64,000 nucleotides of DNA from Winogradskyella sp. (GTDB lineage Bacteria > Bacteroidota > Bacteroidia > Flavobacteriales > Flavobacteriaceae): assembly GCF_028282165.1 (NCBI RefSeq), contig NZ_JANQIM010000043.1, positions 1 through 64,000 on the forward strand, given 5' to 3'. The notes below the pieces were generated by a model that did not search any database, was not told where the DNA came from, and saw only the letters and a program-made list of their open reading frames with translations. The translations under genes were made by a program, and so were the position numbers. Of this stretch, positions 34,336 to 44,285 are shown piece after piece. Within the stretch, counting starts at the first letter, position 1, and every line of letters begins with the position of its first letter.

Positions 34336-35406
34336 TTGAAAAATTACGTTGTAATTCTCTTAACTCTCTTTGCTATTATAGCTTCGGCGCAAACCACCAG
34401 AAAGTATTCCAACGAATTTATGAATATTGGTGTAGATGCTGCTGCCCTAGGTATGAGCAATGCTGTAGTATCCCAAACTGCAGATGTTAATTCTGGATAC
34501 TGGAATCCGGCAGGATTGGTGCATCTCGAAGACAATCAGCTTGCTTTAATGCACTCGAGTTATTTTGCAAATATTGCCAACTACAATTATATCGCCTACG
34601 GTATGCCTTTAGACGACCGCAGTGCTGTTGGGATTTCGATCATTAGATTTGGTGTTGATGATATCCTAGATACCACCCAGTTAATTGATGATCAGGGCAA
34701 CATAAATTATGATAGAATAAGTACATTTTCTACAGCAGATTATGGCATCACATTTTCTTATGCCAGAAAACTGCCCTTAGATGGTTTAAATTTTGGGGTC
34801 AACGCAAAAATTATAAGACGAATCATTGGAGATTTTGCTTCGTCATGGGGCTTTGGTCTAGATGCTGGCATTCAGTTCGAGAATAACTCGGGCTGGAAAT
34901 TTGGTTTAATGGCAAGGGACATAACGACAACCTATAATGCTTGGTCCATTGATGAAGGTAACTTTGAGCGGATAAGTGGTGCTATTGAGGGACAAAATCA
35001 GGAATTACCCGAGACTACAGAAATTACAATTCCAAAATTAGAAATAGGCATGTCTAAACGGTGGGTCTTTAATTACGATTATTCGTTAACAGCTGCGACC
35101 AATCTCAATATCCGTTTTGAAGAAAATAATGATATCATTTCTAGCTCATTTGCTAGTATAAATCCTGCTCTAGGTTTTGAATTTGGGTATACGGATTTGG
35201 TATTTCTACGAGGTGGAGTAGGGAATTTTCAGAATGAATTGCAAATTGACAATTCTGAAGATTTAACGTTTCAGCCTAATTTTGGTGTTGGTTTTAAATA
35301 CAAAGGTATACAGATAGATTATGCCTTTACGGATATTGGTGACCAGAGTGCTGCATTATATTCTAACGTTTTCTCATTAAAAATAGATTTTAGCATTTTT
35401 AGATAG
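34336..35406 (+). CDS. PorV/PorQ-family outer-membrane protein
   Basis: About 356 residues with signal peptide MKNYVVILLTLFAIIASAQ and a beta-barrel sequence with the PorV opening NIGVDAAALGMSNAVV...ADVNSGYWNPAGLVH. The family binds and shuttles type IX secretion substrates at the outer membrane. The start is uncertain: TTG at 34336 gives a clean signal peptide, and TTG at 34330 would add two residues. It is followed 2 bp later by the Lnb-like gene, so the two are probably co-transcribed. Whether it is PorV itself or a PorV2/PorQ paralogue cannot be decided here. Confidence 0.75.
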   Translation: MKNYVVILLTLFAIIASAQTTRKYSNEFMNIGVDAAALGMSNAVVSQTADVNSGYWNPAGLVHLEDNQLALMHSSYFANIANYNYIAYGMPLDDRSAVGISIIRFGVDDILDTTQLIDDQGNINYDRISTFSTADYGITFSYARKLPLDGLNFGVNAKIIRRIIGDFASSWGFGLDAGIQFENNSGWKFGLMARDITTTYNAWSIDEGNFERISGAIEGQNQELPETTEITIPKLEIGMSKRWVFNYDYSLTAATNLNIRFEENNDIISSSFASINPALGFEFGYTDLVFLRGGVGNFQNELQIDNSEDLTFQPNFGVGFKYKGIQIDYAFTDIGDQSAALYSNVFSLKIDFSIFR

Positions 35407-35408
35407 CG

Positions 35409-36584
35409 ATGCCTATGAAACTAAAACTATCCTTTTTCGCCTTATTACTTATTTCAATTTTAGGTTTTGGCCAGCAGCGTTCTCTAACTGAAAATGCTGA
35501 AGTATCAATACTTACCTTCGGACCTGGTACGTCTTTAAATGATGCCTTTGGCCATAATGCCTTTAGAATTAAAGATGAAAACCAAAGAATTGATTTGGTA
35601 TATGGTTATGGTGAATATGATTTTGGTGCACCAAATTTCTATTTAAAGTTTGCAAGAGGTAAGCTGAACTACATGATTAGCAAAAACAGTTTTGCTAATA
35701 TTTTTCGCCATTATTCAAGCTACAACCGAAGCATTAAAGAACAGATTCTAAATCTATCCTTTGAAGAAAAGCAGAGGTTATTTGATTTTTTAGAGAATAA
35801 TTATAGACCCGAAAATCGAAAATATCTCTATGATTTTTTCTTTGATAATTGTGCGACAAGAATAAGGGATGTTTCTGATATAGCTACCAAGAATACAATA
35901 ACCTATGGATTCCCTGATGATTCCCAGCAAAAAACATTTAGACAACTTATACACGAGCATTTAAGTTTTAACTCTTGGGGAAGCTTGGGTATTGATATTG
36001 CTTTAGGTTCTGTTATAGATAGAGAAGCTACTGCTAATGAATATATGTTCTTGCCAAAATATATTCATGCTTTTTTTAATACTGCTAAAATTGATAAAAC
36101 CAACGATTTAGTGAAGAGTTCGTCTACACTATTTGAAAGCAAGCCTACTAATGCATCAACAAACATCTCTTTCAGTCCATTATTCATTATAGGACTAATT
36201 GCCATAGCTATTATCTATATTACTTATAAAAACTTTATGTCTAAAACACGTAGTAAATGGCTAGATATTTTACTCTTTGGAATTACAGGACTCGTAGGTG
36301 TTATTCTTTTACTCCTATGGTTTGCGACCGACCATACTGCTACTGGCTACAACTACAATCTGCTTTGGGCTTTTCCTTTAAATCTATTACTGCTTTATCA
36401 ATTAAACAATGACAAGGTAAAAAATTGGGTTAGAGGTTTTTTAAAGTTCTTAATCATTATGCTTTGCCTAATGACTATGCATTGGATCATTGGTGTACAA
36501 GTATTTGCAATAACCTTAATTCCCTTACTAATAGCTTTATTATTACGCTATATCTATTTATTGAAATTTTACGGCAAAAACTAA
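35409..36584 (+). CDS. Lnb-domain (DUF4105) membrane protein
   Basis: A 391-residue protein with signal peptide (ending GFGQQ) and a periplasmic domain of the former DUF4105 family. Landmarks are LNDAFGHNAFRI (His near 48), YGYGEYDFGAPNFYLKFARG, and FFDNCATRIRD (Cys near 147), likely active-site residues. Five C-terminal membrane helices follow. The family is now linked to lipoprotein N-acylation (Lnb) in Bacteroidetes. It may add the N-acyl chain to outer-membrane lipoproteins, but single-domain variants may have other substrates. Convergent with the polysaccharide cluster (6 bp gap). Confidence 0.75.
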   Translation: MPMKLKLSFFALLLISILGFGQQRSLTENAEVSILTFGPGTSLNDAFGHNAFRIKDENQRIDLVYGYGEYDFGAPNFYLKFARGKLNYMISKNSFANIFRHYSSYNRSIKEQILNLSFEEKQRLFDFLENNYRPENRKYLYDFFFDNCATRIRDVSDIATKNTITYGFPDDSQQKTFRQLIHEHLSFNSWGSLGIDIALGSVIDREATANEYMFLPKYIHAFFNTAKIDKTNDLVKSSSTLFESKPTNASTNISFSPLFIIGLIAIAIIYITYKNFMSKTRSKWLDILLFGITGLVGVILLLLWFATDHTATGYNYNLLWAFPLNLLLLYQLNNDKVKNWVRGFLKFLIIMLCLMTMHWIIGVQVFAITLIPLLIALLLRYIYLLKFYGKN

Positions 36585-36590
36585 AGACGA

Positions 36591-37985
36591 TTATTGCCCC
36601 CTATAATACAAGATGGTACTTAGTGTTTTAATTGTAATACTAAAATCCAAGAAAACACTTCTATGTTTTATGTAATATAAGTCGTATTGCAACTTCGTTA
36701 GACTATCGTCTATTGAGGAGCCATACCTTGTATTTACCTGTGCCCAACCTGTAAGCCCTGGTTTAATGATATGCCGTGTCTCATAAAAGGGAATTATACG
36801 CGATAATTCATTAACAAAAAACGGTCGTTCTGGTCTTGGGCCAATAATACTCATTTCGCCTTTTAAAACGTTATAAAACTGAGGGATTTCGTCTAGACGA
36901 GAACGTCTTAAAAACTTTCCGAAAGCTGTAACACGTTTGTCATTTTTTTGGGCCCATTTAACACCATCTTTTTCGGCATTAACGATCATAGTTCTTAACT
37001 TAAGTATTCTAAAAGGTTTACTATTTCTTCCAACGCGTTCTTGGGAATAAAATAATGGACCATAATTACCCAAAAGGTTTCCTAACAAAATAATTGGCAA
37101 GAGTAATAAACCAAATAATAGGCCTAGAACAGCAACAACTATATCAAAAGCACGATGGAAAAAGATATATAATTTGTTTTCATTACTCCTACTGAAAGGG
37201 AAATACTTGTAAAAGTCTTTACCTACAAATTGTATTGGTACTTTATGAAGTAATTCTTCATAAACCTGTGTATATTCTCTTATTTTAAAACCACGCTCTA
37301 ATAACAAGATAAGATCATGGTAAACTTCGGCAATTATAGCTTCTGTATTAAAACTTGCTACTAAAACCTCAGATATTCTCTCTTTTTCTATTGTATCTAG
37401 AAAGTCTTTGGCTTCAAACTCTTTTAGACCCTTAAATTTTACGGATTCTGATGTGGATTCTTCGCTATTAATGAATCCAATAATCTTATAATTAGGATCT
37501 GACGCATTCAAGGCATTAACCAAACCATCAATATTAGACACCTCACCAACCAAAAGGACACGTTTATAAAACCTAGGGGATTCAATGAGGTTGATGTAAA
37601 TAAAACGCCACAATAAAATAGACAAAATTATAGCTAGATAGAAGTAAACAATCTGTATTCGTTCTTCTGGTAAGTAGGGTGATAAAATTGGTGTTAGAAG
37701 ATAAAACAACACTACAGTTGATGTTGTAATAACAATATTTCTAAATGTCGTATCAATTTTACTGGCCTTTTGCAGATCGTAAAGCTCAAAAATGGTACCG
37801 AATACCGTAATGTATACACCAAGCAAAATAAGAGATACGAGGTTCTCATTATCAAATTGAATATACTCAAATTCCGGGTAAAGATTCAGAGCATATATTG
37901 CAAAAAAGACCATAACCAAGTCCATAATTCTGAGAAGAATTTTCCGTTCAGAAACTTCGAAATGGATGCCTTTTTTATGCTTCAT
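36591..37985 (-). CDS. Undecaprenyl-phosphate sugar phosphotransferase (polyprenyl glycosylphosphotransferase)
   Basis: A 464-residue WbaP/WcaJ-type enzyme that starts repeat-unit synthesis by moving a sugar phosphate to undecaprenyl phosphate. Four N-terminal helices and a CoA-binding-like domain precede the conserved sugar transferase domain (about 265-464). Key motifs are FHRAFDIVVAVLG, KLRTMIVNAEKDGVKW, SRLDEIPQFYNVLKGEMSIIGPRPE and KPGLTGWAQV. It is the last gene of the minus-strand glycan locus, an unusual place for the initiating enzyme but common in flavobacteria. Confidence 0.93.
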   Translation of the reverse strand: MKHKKGIHFEVSERKILLRIMDLVMVFFAIYALNLYPEFEYIQFDNENLVSLILLGVYITVFGTIFELYDLQKASKIDTTFRNIVITTSTVVLFYLLTPILSPYLPEERIQIVYFYLAIILSILLWRFIYINLIESPRFYKRVLLVGEVSNIDGLVNALNASDPNYKIIGFINSEESTSESVKFKGLKEFEAKDFLDTIEKERISEVLVASFNTEAIIAEVYHDLILLLERGFKIREYTQVYEELLHKVPIQFVGKDFYKYFPFSRSNENKLYIFFHRAFDIVVAVLGLLFGLLLLPIILLGNLLGNYGPLFYSQERVGRNSKPFRILKLRTMIVNAEKDGVKWAQKNDKRVTAFGKFLRRSRLDEIPQFYNVLKGEMSIIGPRPERPFFVNELSRIIPFYETRHIIKPGLTGWAQVNTRYGSSIDDSLTKLQYDLYYIKHRSVFLDFSITIKTLSTILYYRGQ

Positions 37986-38040
37986 TTATAAAGGTTGGTA
38001 ATGCTATAAAGATAATAAGTACAATTTATTAATAAGAAAA

Positions 38041-39048
38041 TTAAGTCAAAAGAGTTTCCCACTTTTGTTTAACAATTTTCCAATTAAACTGTTCTACTTT
38101 TTCCCTTGCATTGGCTACTAGTTTGTCTTTTAGGGTTTTATTTTTCTTTAATTTAACAATTGCTTTCACCATAGCCTCTACATCATTAGCTTTTACTAAG
38201 AGTCCATCTACATCATTAGAAATTAAAAACGGTAGTCCTCCAACATTAGTTGAAACGATTGGGAGTCCTAAAGCCATAGCCTCAATAACACTCACAGGTG
38301 CATTATCGTAATTTGTAGTATTAATAAAAATGTTACATGCCTTAGATAGGTTTACCCATTCTTGTCTTGATAGCTTACCAGTGAAATTAACATCTAGTCC
38401 TTTATTCTTGACCATGAGTTTGGTCTTCTCTAAAGAACCATCAGATTCTGGTCCAACCATAGTAAGTTCGGCTTTGTAACCTTCTTCCAATACACCTTCT
38501 TGTACCAAAACGGCCATTTCAGGGTTATAAATTTCAGCAAAAGACCGTACCCATAACAGCTTTATGGTTTCAATGTCCCGATTTTGAAATTCAAAATTCT
38601 CTATTTCTATAGAATTGGGTATATACTCTACATTATTAAAGCCATAGTTTTTGAATGTATTTCTTAAAAAATTGGATGGAGATACGAGCACATAAGCATA
38701 TTTAAAAATTAATCTGCTCATTTTTGGATTCCTTTTTAGCCGCCTTTCAAGATTTCCTCCATGTAAAATTGGAATATACTTTATTTTAAATAATCTGGAC
38801 AATTGACTTACCACAAGGGCGTAATAAAAATTTGTTGTACTATAGGTGTCAATTAAGATAAAGTCTGTGTGCTTTCTGTTGACAATGACCAACAGCATCA
38901 TATCCAATAAGCGCAATATTTTATTTGATTTGTCTGATGCTATTTTAATTGAGCAAAATTCAGTTAATCTAGTGCCTAGGTTTTCGATCGAAGTTGTTGT
39001 TCTCCCTTTACTCGACAATGCGTTTCCTACGTAAAGAACGTTTTTCAT
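38041..39048 (-). CDS. Glycosyltransferase family 4 protein
   Basis: A 335-residue GT-B enzyme of the GT4 type. The C-terminal half has the donor-site signature NAPVSVIEAMALGLPIVSTNVGGLPFLI (EX7E pattern, about 245-272), and an N-terminal Rossmann acceptor domain precedes it. Sugar specificity is unknown. Overlaps the O-antigen ligase gene upstream by 41 bp; a shorter start at an internal codon is possible. Confidence 0.85.
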   Translation of the reverse strand: MKNVLYVGNALSSKGRTTTSIENLGTRLTEFCSIKIASDKSNKILRLLDMMLLVIVNRKHTDFILIDTYSTTNFYYALVVSQLSRLFKIKYIPILHGGNLERRLKRNPKMSRLIFKYAYVLVSPSNFLRNTFKNYGFNNVEYIPNSIEIENFEFQNRDIETIKLLWVRSFAEIYNPEMAVLVQEGVLEEGYKAELTMVGPESDGSLEKTKLMVKNKGLDVNFTGKLSRQEWVNLSKACNIFINTTNYDNAPVSVIEAMALGLPIVSTNVGGLPFLISNDVDGLLVKANDVEAMVKAIVKLKKNKTLKDKLVANAREKVEQFNWKIVKQKWETLLT

Positions 39049-40357
39049 ATCTAATATTTAAAAGTGCTAGGCCATATATAAAACCTGGTGCTGCAATACG
39101 CATAGCGGAATGATTAATCGTAGCAAACCAAAATATCAAAAACGCGTAAAAAAAGTAATTATGCCTACTTGCACCTCGCATATCCAGCGGTTTGAAAATA
39201 AGTATTAACAACATGAATATGCCTAAAATGCCATGCTCTGATAACAATCTACTTAACTCATTATGTGTGGCAATGACTCTACCTAAGCTAACCAATCTTC
39301 TTTCTTTCATTCCACTAGCTCCAACACCTAGGAAAGGCTCTTCGATAAAACCTTCAAGCTCGCCAACGAATAAATCTACTCTACCTGCACTAACATCTTT
39401 TTTCTCACGACCTATTTTGTCTTGGTTAGTATAACGCTTATCAATTAATCCATTGGTTTGGTTAGAACTTACTGCCCATATGATCGTAGACATAACCATA
39501 AAAGATAGAAAAGACATAATTATTACATTTTTCTGTCTCCAATTCGATTTTGAATAAACAATAAACAAAAAAGCAAAAATCATTAAAATAGCTGTGAGCA
39601 CTCCCCCTCTACTAAATGTTATTATACCTCTAAATGATACTAACGCAAATAGAATGATATTAATAATTTTTAGCAGTTTTGTCCTTGAATTAAGAAAATA
39701 ATTGACGCAAAACACAAACATGCCTAGCCCCAAAACCGTAGATACTTGATTGGGACCAAATCCTCCTGAAGCTGCAAAATTAGATTCTGTATCGGTTATG
39801 ATATCTTTTATACTAGGTGTATATAAAAATAGATAGGTGGTTAGCGTTACTACTGGTAATGCCAAATAAAATAGTATATCTAACGTTTGTTTTAAAGTTA
39901 TCTTCTTATCGTAACAATAAAGTGCGGAAATACCTAAACAGACCGGACCACTTAAGACAAATGCTACATTTTTCCTAAGGCTAGCATCTACACCTATATT
40001 AGCAAAAGCTACAATTATAGAAGGCACCAAGCAAATAAGAAATATAAAATAAGGATATCCTTTATTAGATACACCATTATAAAACGTTCCAAAAATGATG
40101 TAAAATATAATGAAGTACTTTGAAGACTCATAAAATAGACCAGCATCCGTCATTCTAAAAATCACCTCTGCTCCAGTTAAATAGGCACATCCCATTAAAA
40201 CAGCAGTGGTTTTTTCTTTTGGATGGGCAACAATAATTTTAAAAAGAAAATAGCCTATAGTACCAAAAAAGAATAGCTTTGGGAAAAAACCAACAAAATA
40301 CAGTAATGCTCCAAAGCAAATATGCAATACTATTCCTGAAATATACCTCGCTTCCAA
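39008..40357 (-). CDS. O-antigen ligase/polymerase family membrane protein
   Basis: A 449-residue protein with about 11-12 hydrophobic helices and a periplasmic loop with the Wzy/WaaL-type pattern EEPFLGVGASGMKE...GRVIATHNELSRLLSEHGILGI, including the conserved His. It either polymerises the repeat unit or ligates the glycan to lipid A core. The same locus has an ABC exporter (Wzm/Wzt), whose products are not Wzy-dependent. A WaaL-like ligase role is therefore at least as likely as a polymerase. Confidence 0.85.
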   Translation of the reverse strand: MEARYISGIVLHICFGALLYFVGFFPKLFFFGTIGYFLFKIIVAHPKEKTTAVLMGCAYLTGAEVIFRMTDAGLFYESSKYFIIFYIIFGTFYNGVSNKGYPYFIFLICLVPSIIVAFANIGVDASLRKNVAFVLSGPVCLGISALYCYDKKITLKQTLDILFYLALPVVTLTTYLFLYTPSIKDIITDTESNFAASGGFGPNQVSTVLGLGMFVFCVNYFLNSRTKLLKIINIILFALVSFRGIITFSRGGVLTAILMIFAFLFIVYSKSNWRQKNVIIMSFLSFMVMSTIIWAVSSNQTNGLIDKRYTNQDKIGREKKDVSAGRVDLFVGELEGFIEEPFLGVGASGMKERRLVSLGRVIATHNELSRLLSEHGILGIFMLLILIFKPLDMRGASRHNYFFYAFLIFWFATINHSAMRIAAPGFIYGLALLNIRYEKRSLRRKRIVE

Positions 40358-40368
40358 TTGTCTACAAG

Positions 40369-41448
40369 TTAAATTAAGCTCTTATACGTTGTAATTACCT
40401 CATCAATGATTTTTCCTTTAGAATACGATTCAAAGATTAATTTACTAAATTTTTTAGCACAAGACTTTCTATATGCTTCACCTTTTATAAAGCTCTTTAT
40501 AGCTTTTGCGATATTTTCATCACTATCATCATGCAATAAAATACCATAAGAACTATCTGGGATAAGTAGACCACAATCGCCTACATTTGTACAAATAACT
40601 GGTAAACCGCCTAGGCCATATTCTAACATTGCCAACGGTAATCCTTCAGATTTAGAGACTAAAATACCAATTGCGGTCTGTTGCAATATATTAAGAATAT
40701 CGGACTTCGAATCATAAAAGAAAACATGTTCTTGAAGCTCATGTCTTTTTATTTCAGAAAAGAATAATGCTGAATAGTCATCCTTAAAATCTTTACCTAC
40801 ACAATGAAGTGTCCAATCGGGATAATCGTTCTTTACCAGCTTAAAAGCCTCTAAAAGTGCTACATGATTTTTTTGCTCTCGTAAATTAGCTAGGCATAAA
40901 ATTCGTTTACCCTCTTCGCCTTTTAGTTTCGTTAGATGGTTTTTAAATGTCTTTAGAACTGGAAAATTCTTAATATACTCAACGTCTTTGCACCATAATT
41001 TATGCTTTGCCCATGTTTCTAGAGTTTTGTTAACACTAAAAATCTTAGAAAACTGTAATGAACAAAACTTAAGAGTTCTTATTGGTCGTTTATCTAGAAA
41101 CTCACTGTTTCCATAATGGTCATGCCATATGAGTTTTAATCTCGGCATAGAAATTTTTAGAAGTGTGCCAATAAAAAAAGACGACGAATGCGCATGGATA
41201 ATGTTGATCTTATTTTTAGATATATAGGATCTTAAACGAAAAACTGCGCTGAAGTCTAATGTAGATTTTCTATTAAGAAATATATAACCCACCTCATCTT
41301 CCAACGATTCTAAAAGAGGGCCTTCATAACGTGTTGCACATAGATGAGAATTAATATGAGACTGTGTTAATCCATTTGCATAATTGACAGCCAATCGTTC
41401 TGCACCTCCTGTATTCAAAGTATCTATTATCTGCAATACCCTAATCAC
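40369..41448 (-). CDS. Glycosyltransferase family 4 protein
   Basis: A 359-residue GT-B enzyme. The N-terminus (IRVLQIIDTLNTGGAERLAVNYA) is the classic GT4 glycine-rich loop; the C-terminal SKSEGLPLAMLEYGLGGLPVICTNVG carries the EX7E donor signature. The start codon is GTG at 41448, overlapping the upstream gene by 8 bp (GTGATTAG). Sugar specificity unknown. Confidence 0.87.
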   Translation of the reverse strand: MIRVLQIIDTLNTGGAERLAVNYANGLTQSHINSHLCATRYEGPLLESLEDEVGYIFLNRKSTLDFSAVFRLRSYISKNKINIIHAHSSSFFIGTLLKISMPRLKLIWHDHYGNSEFLDKRPIRTLKFCSLQFSKIFSVNKTLETWAKHKLWCKDVEYIKNFPVLKTFKNHLTKLKGEEGKRILCLANLREQKNHVALLEAFKLVKNDYPDWTLHCVGKDFKDDYSALFFSEIKRHELQEHVFFYDSKSDILNILQQTAIGILVSKSEGLPLAMLEYGLGGLPVICTNVGDCGLLIPDSSYGILLHDDSDENIAKAIKSFIKGEAYRKSCAKKFSKLIFESYSKGKIIDEVITTYKSLI

Positions 41449-42577
41449 TATCTACAACTTTTTCAATCTCTAGCTCTAACCTATCTAATGTATATTGTTG
41501 TGCCCAATCTTGAGCTTTCCTAGACATTTGGTTTAAATAATCATTTCCCTTTTTCAGTTCACTGCTAATAAAACGAGTTGCCTCATCTAAATCTTCACTG
41601 ATTAAAATTCCTCGTTCACCGTGATTAAGAATCCAGGGCAAACAAGATATCTTTGTAGAAATTGGTATGGCGCCAAAAAACATACCTTCAGCAATGGCCT
41701 TGGGCCAACCTTCACTTTTAGAAGGAAGTATACTAAAATGCGTATCTAATAAGCAATCTTTAATCGTTTGTTTATCTCTATTGCCATAAATCGTAATTGA
41801 ATCCGATAGTTTGTTGTTGACAACATATTGTTTAACCTCATCGATCAAAATACCATCCCCAAACATATGAAGCTCCGCATCAATACCTTGTTGTCTTAAG
41901 GCTTCAATTATTTTTACGGTTAGCAAAGGTCTCTTACCGACGACCATAGCACCAATAAATGCAAATTTTAATCGCTTAGAAAAGTCGCGAGATTTAAAGG
42001 GCAATTTCTCATTATCACGATAAGTCGCTGACATAAAAGGGATGATATTAGTTGTTTCGTTAGGCCACTCACCATAGACCAAAACTTTTATGTTTTTTGA
42101 CAACTTTGTATTTCTAAAAATAGCCTGTTGAATTCTGTAGCTTTTAGGCTGATTACTATTAGGATCCCAATTCCCTGCATATTTCACGGACTTTTTTTTA
42201 GATGGAAAAAAGATTTGAACCAAAGCTCCTATTAAAGTGACATTTCCCGGGCTTCTAAAATGTATATGATTGGCCCATATTATGGCCCTTATCATTTGGA
42301 TAATGATATAAGGTAAAACCAAAATACTCTTTAAAACTCTGGGTATAGAATTAAAAGCTATAAAAGGAATAGGATAAGACTTAATATTCTTAGACTTAAA
42401 AGGTTTTGACAAGAATTCTGTAGGATAAGAATTTGGAGATAGTATACGGTATTCATCCGCAAAAGAAAACCACATATCCATCTCATCAACATAAGGCGAA
42501 TACGAATAGAATTCCCCATCTCGCTTTATTAAAGGTGTATAGGTTATTACTAAAAACTTTACTTTCTTATCTTTCAT
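41441..42577 (-). CDS. Glycosyltransferase family 4-like protein
   Basis: About 378 residues, starting at the ATG at 42577 (MKDKKVKFLVITYTP), one base after the upstream stop. A longer frame to 42607 would overlap that gene and adds a poorly fitting tail. The C-terminal half shows the GT4 donor site SKSEGWPKAIAEGMFFGAIPISTKISCLPWIL. The N-terminal domain is divergent, with a membrane-proximal hydrophobic helix pair (VLKSILVLPYIIIQMIRAIIW). Transfers an unknown sugar. Confidence 0.82.
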   Translation of the reverse strand: MKDKKVKFLVITYTPLIKRDGEFYSYSPYVDEMDMWFSFADEYRILSPNSYPTEFLSKPFKSKNIKSYPIPFIAFNSIPRVLKSILVLPYIIIQMIRAIIWANHIHFRSPGNVTLIGALVQIFFPSKKKSVKYAGNWDPNSNQPKSYRIQQAIFRNTKLSKNIKVLVYGEWPNETTNIIPFMSATYRDNEKLPFKSRDFSKRLKFAFIGAMVVGKRPLLTVKIIEALRQQGIDAELHMFGDGILIDEVKQYVVNNKLSDSITIYGNRDKQTIKDCLLDTHFSILPSKSEGWPKAIAEGMFFGAIPISTKISCLPWILNHGERGILISEDLDEATRFISSELKKGNDYLNQMSRKAQDWAQQYTLDRLELEIEKVVDSD

Positions 42578-42578
42578 A

Positions 42579-43130
42579 TTATATATAACCTGAAGAGGTA
42601 CTATCATTTATTCGCTTTGCTGGCACACCTAGATATGTTGCATTAGCCTCTAAATCATCAACTACAAGCGAATTAGCCCCGATGACTACATTATCACCAA
42701 CTTTTATTTTTCCGGCCAGTACTGCATTAGCACCTATGTATACGTTATTCCCTATTACAGGTACTCCCCTACGATCTTCCCTTCCACTTACACCAATGGT
42801 AACGCCTTGAGAAATATTACAATTATCGCCTATTACCGCATTTGTGTTTATAATTATATTTCCAAAATGCCCTATATAAAAACTATGACCTATTTTTACG
42901 GAATAAGGTATAGATATCCCTGCTACGATTTCTATCCATTTTTGCCATAAAACCGCTATAATCAGTAATGGTTTTTTTAATAGAGCAGGTAGTTTTGATC
43001 TAAAAATCCTGTTAGATAACCTGTAAACAAAAAGTGCCCAAAGTCCCTGTGTTGTAAGGATTAAAATAATAGAAGACTTATTATTGCTATAACGCTTGTA
43101 TTTTATAATATCTGTTCTAAATAATGACAT
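42579..43130 (-). CDS. Serine acetyltransferase-like hexapeptide acyltransferase
   Basis: A 183-residue left-handed beta-helix enzyme. The N-terminal hydrophobic/helical part is followed by hexapeptide repeats (IGDNCNISQGVTIGVSG, VPVIGNNVYIGANAVLAGKIKVGDNVVIGANSLV). It ends YLGVPAKRI, as in CysE-related sugar acetyltransferases. In a polysaccharide cluster it most likely O-acetylates a sugar rather than serine. Substrate unknown. Confidence 0.85.
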   Translation of the reverse strand: MSLFRTDIIKYKRYSNNKSSIILILTTQGLWALFVYRLSNRIFRSKLPALLKKPLLIIAVLWQKWIEIVAGISIPYSVKIGHSFYIGHFGNIIINTNAVIGDNCNISQGVTIGVSGREDRRGVPVIGNNVYIGANAVLAGKIKVGDNVVIGANSLVVDDLEANATYLGVPAKRINDSTSSGYI

Positions 43131-44285
43131 CTACTTATTGCTTATAACACTTTCATAAAAACCAAGATTTTTATTTAAAACTGTATCCATGTTAAAATTA
43201 GATAATACGTATGCTCTTCCTTTTTGAGCAATGGTTTTACAATCTTCCTGATTGCTGAGTGCCCATAATATTTTATCGGCAATATCATTCTCATCGTATG
43301 GATTACATAACAATCCTGTGTCCTTGTGTGTAATCGTTTCTTTACCAGGCCCACATTCAGTGAAAATTACTAATTTTTCCATAGCCATAGCCTCTGGTGC
43401 TACAAGTCCCTGCGTTTCCATTAGTGAGGGAAACACACAAACCTCGGCTGCAGCATAGCGTTCTGCTAAATCATTCATATTTACAGCACCCATAAACTGA
43501 ATATGTTTAGGGTCGATATTTAATTCTGAAATATAATCTTTTAAAAACGAAATATAGGATCTCCCATCTTTGAAAAACCAATCCCTTCCGTAGATATACA
43601 ATTGTACCTCAGGAAATTGACGTATTACTCTTGGCATAGCTTTTACCAACTGATATGCCCCTTTCTTTTCGCAAACTGTACCTGCAAATAAAAGGGTTTG
43701 GGATTGTGTTGTTATATAGGGCTTAGGTTCGAAAATATCCAAGTTTATAGGCGACATGATTATTTCAATCGGTTTGCCGTGATAGCTTAAGTATTTTGCT
43801 GTATGTGTTTTTACATAATTTGAAACTGCAATAAATCCATCCGCCTTTTTAAACGAACGTCTTTCTTGAAAACCCTTCCACCAAGTGACTTTCCTGTTTT
43901 CGGCTTCGGCAAAAAAATGATGACCTCCATGCAAGCGAATGATATATCCGATGGGTTTAATTTTTTTGATAAACGCCAATCCTAACTCAGCCGTTTCTAT
44001 GATATCAATAGGCTTTTTTTGGTGAATTTCGATAAGCTTTCGATGAATAGCTTTACTGTTAAACCACCAAGTGAGTCCTTTTACTTTTCTGGGCTTTAGC
44101 CTATATATCAAAACATTACCGTCCGTTTCTGTTTCTTTTGTTTCTGTATAGACGTTAATTCCAACCACGGATACTTCATGGCATCGCTTTACCAATTCAT
44201 GACTTATGGTGCTCACAAAGGTTCCTATGCCTCCATGTGGATGACCTGCTTTAGGATATTCTGATGTGATGAAACAAATATGCAC
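43131..44285 (-). CDS. Glycosyltransferase family 4 protein
   Basis: A 384-residue GT4 enzyme with N-terminal HICFITSEYPKAGHPHGGIGTFV (acceptor-domain glycine loop) and C-terminal FPSLMETQGLVAPEAMAMEKLVIFTECGP with the donor EX7E motif. It abuts the acetyltransferase gene (stop/start contiguous) and the next GT-like gene, so translation is probably coupled. Sugar specificity unknown. Confidence 0.88.
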   Translation of the reverse strand: MHICFITSEYPKAGHPHGGIGTFVSTISHELVKRCHEVSVVGINVYTETKETETDGNVLIYRLKPRKVKGLTWWFNSKAIHRKLIEIHQKKPIDIIETAELGLAFIKKIKPIGYIIRLHGGHHFFAEAENRKVTWWKGFQERRSFKKADGFIAVSNYVKTHTAKYLSYHGKPIEIIMSPINLDIFEPKPYITTQSQTLLFAGTVCEKKGAYQLVKAMPRVIRQFPEVQLYIYGRDWFFKDGRSYISFLKDYISELNIDPKHIQFMGAVNMNDLAERYAAAEVCVFPSLMETQGLVAPEAMAMEKLVIFTECGPGKETITHKDTGLLCNPYDENDIADKILWALSNQEDCKTIAQKGRAYVLSNFNMDTVLNKNLGFYESVISNK